From Streptomyces sp. CB02959 (GTDB taxonomy: Bacteria; Actinomycetota; Actinomycetes; Streptomycetales; Streptomycetaceae): a DNA stretch of 64,000 nt. The stretch is from contig NZ_NNBP01000007.1 in assembly GCF_002803155.1 (NCBI RefSeq), positions 297,592 to 361,591 on the forward strand, given 5' to 3'. Shown here piece after piece: positions 63,340-64,000 of this stretch (position 1 is the first letter of the stretch; the number at the start of each line of letters is the position of its first letter). The notes beneath the pieces are model-generated. The model saw only the letters and a list, made by a program, of their open reading frames with translations, did no database searches and was not told where the DNA came from. The position numbers were made by a program, and so were the translations under genes.

Positions 63340-63345
63340 GACACC

Positions 63346-63404
63346 GGCACAAGACGAAGCCGGCCCCCACCCCCGATCGTTCCGGGGGCCAGTCGTCTTG
63401 TGCC
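63346..63404 (+). terminator. Strong terminator after the DUF6461 gene
   Basis: GGCACAAGACGA (63346-63357) pairs perfectly with TCGTCTTGTGCC (63393-63404). An inner GGCCCCC / GGGGGCC stem extends it. The stop codon of the gene lies just upstream. Confidence 0.85.
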
Positions 63405-63415
63405 ACGGAGTCCTG

Positions 63416-63703
63416 CTACTGGGCGGTCAGCTTGCAGACGACCGGGGTGACGCTGCCGTGCAGGCAGGTGTTGCCCGGCGTGATGCGGGTGTCGAGCCAG
63501 TACGCCTCCTTGTCCATCAGCCGCATCTCGCTTATGAAGTCGGCGCGGCGAGGGCGACAAGGACGGCCGCGTGCCGGGGGCCGACTCTGGTGTCCGGCCG
63601 ATCGGCACTCGGGGCGTGGTCTGGCAGCGGGGGTGAGGAGGTCGGCGGCGATCAGCACGGCCTCCAGGCGTCGGGACGCGGCTGCACACAAGGCGTCGGC
63701 CAT
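63416..63703 (-). CDS. Hypothetical small protein
   Basis: A 95-residue minus-strand frame ending MRLMDKEAYWLDTRITPGNT, then CLHGSVTPVVCKLTAQ. The C-terminal 40 residues have normal protein composition with two cysteines. The N-terminal half is Arg/Pro/Ala-rich, and no ribosome-binding site precedes ATG 63703. The true start may be internal or the gene may be decayed. Family not recognised. It is convergent with the DUF6461 gene across the terminator. Confidence 0.3.
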   Translation of the reverse strand: MADALCAAASRRLEAVLIAADLLTPAARPRPECRSAGHQSRPPARGRPCRPRRADFISEMRLMDKEAYWLDTRITPGNTCLHGSVTPVVCKLTAQ

Positions 63704-64000
63704 GGTGAGCGCGTAACCGTTCTGGGCGGCGGTCTGGGACCTGCGGTTTGCACCACTCGTCAGCCGGGATGAACAGGATGCACGCGCAGCCCCGCTTCAC
63801 GAAGCACGCCCGCGGCGGATGGTGCGGCACGCCGCGTTCAGGATCGGGACGGTCATGCGATCCCGCAGCGTGACCACACCGGCCCCGTTCCCTGCGCGCT
63901 GGGGTGCGACATGGAGATCATCACCCCTAGCCTCGGGCTTTCACGAGGGGTGGTGTCCGGCAGGTGATCGAGAAAGCAGAAAGTGCCCCTGAGCTGCAAC
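63704..64000. other. Right edge of window, no gene called
   Basis: No supported gene. A CACCCCT / AGGGGTG inverted repeat spans 63922-63952. The final AAAGTGCCCCTGAGCTGCA resembles an IS terminus, but the element would lie outside the window. Confidence 0.35.

Noticed and set aside
1..64000. CRISPR arrays, rRNA genes, prophage structural genes
   Set aside because: No regularly spaced direct repeats, no rRNA-like blocks and no capsid, tail or terminase genes were seen; the Gp37/Gp68-like gene alone does not indicate a prophage.

Overview
The window is high-GC DNA with Streptomyces character: strong third-position G/C bias, many GTG starts, stop/start overlaps inside operons, abundant secreted lipoproteins and sensor-regulator pairs, a P450-type ferredoxin, a very large secreted GH35 beta-galactosidase, and actinobacterial IS families (IS110, IS630, IS3, IS5, IS1182). 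The mix of intact operons and many decayed genes and IS fragments suggests an accessory or chromosome-arm region. No tRNA, rRNA or CRISPR array was seen.

Layout. 0-6.1 kb: ferredoxin (cut by the window edge), a glucoamylase remnant, an M60-like lipoprotein protease, a sensor kinase/response regulator pair and a divergent S33 lipoprotein peptidase. One 17-bp direct-repeat motif lies upstream of both proteases, so the pair probably controls them. 6.4-9.1 kb: a three-gene operon (PAS/HTH regulator, PLP aminotransferase, ornithine-cyclodeaminase-like enzyme) with a tandem operator over the regulator start codon. 9.3-13.3 kb: broken regulator, aldehyde dehydrogenase, IS630 end and gene fragments. 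13.3-23.7 kb: a defence-type island with a complete Wadjet type I operon (jetABCD), a DUF5131/TcmP pair whose genes each follow a perfect hairpin, and a convergent CoiA-like nuclease gene. 23.8-26.2 kb: a frameshifted IS110 element and remnants.

26.3-37.2 kb: a conserved-looking envelope/sugar region. An operon of GT2, DUF2064 protein, methyltransferase, GT87 mannosyltransferase-like protein and mtnP is divergent from an OmpR-type two-component system; next come a sugar-nucleotide epimerase, a membrane-anchored molybdopterin oxidoreductase with a small membrane partner, and a large membrane protein. 37.5-48.3 kb: a gene graveyard with a frameshifted secreted protein, pieces of IS110, IS1182, IS5, IS3 and IS630, an endonuclease-VII-like protein, a membrane peptidase locus broken by two in-frame TAG codons and a 2-nt deletion, an intact IS110 element, and a chimera of a pcaD start with the C-terminal half of a gene whose N-terminal half lies near 12.3 kb.

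48.3-63.7 kb: GH35 beta-galactosidase, then small catabolic/redox units (LysR with homogentisate-dioxygenase-like protein and FMN reductase; LysR with MDR reductase and SnoaL-like protein), pseudogene pieces (FAD oxidase, CHAT, GH15), a PEBP-like lipoprotein, a VOC protein, a second MDR reductase, an IS5 fragment and a DUF6461 protein.

Family names rest on motif recognition by reading; no database search was possible. Best candidates for new biology are the DUF5131/TcmP/CoiA-like group beside Wadjet, the conserved ~336-bp leaders of the two IS110 copies (possible bridge RNAs), and the two-protease regulon.
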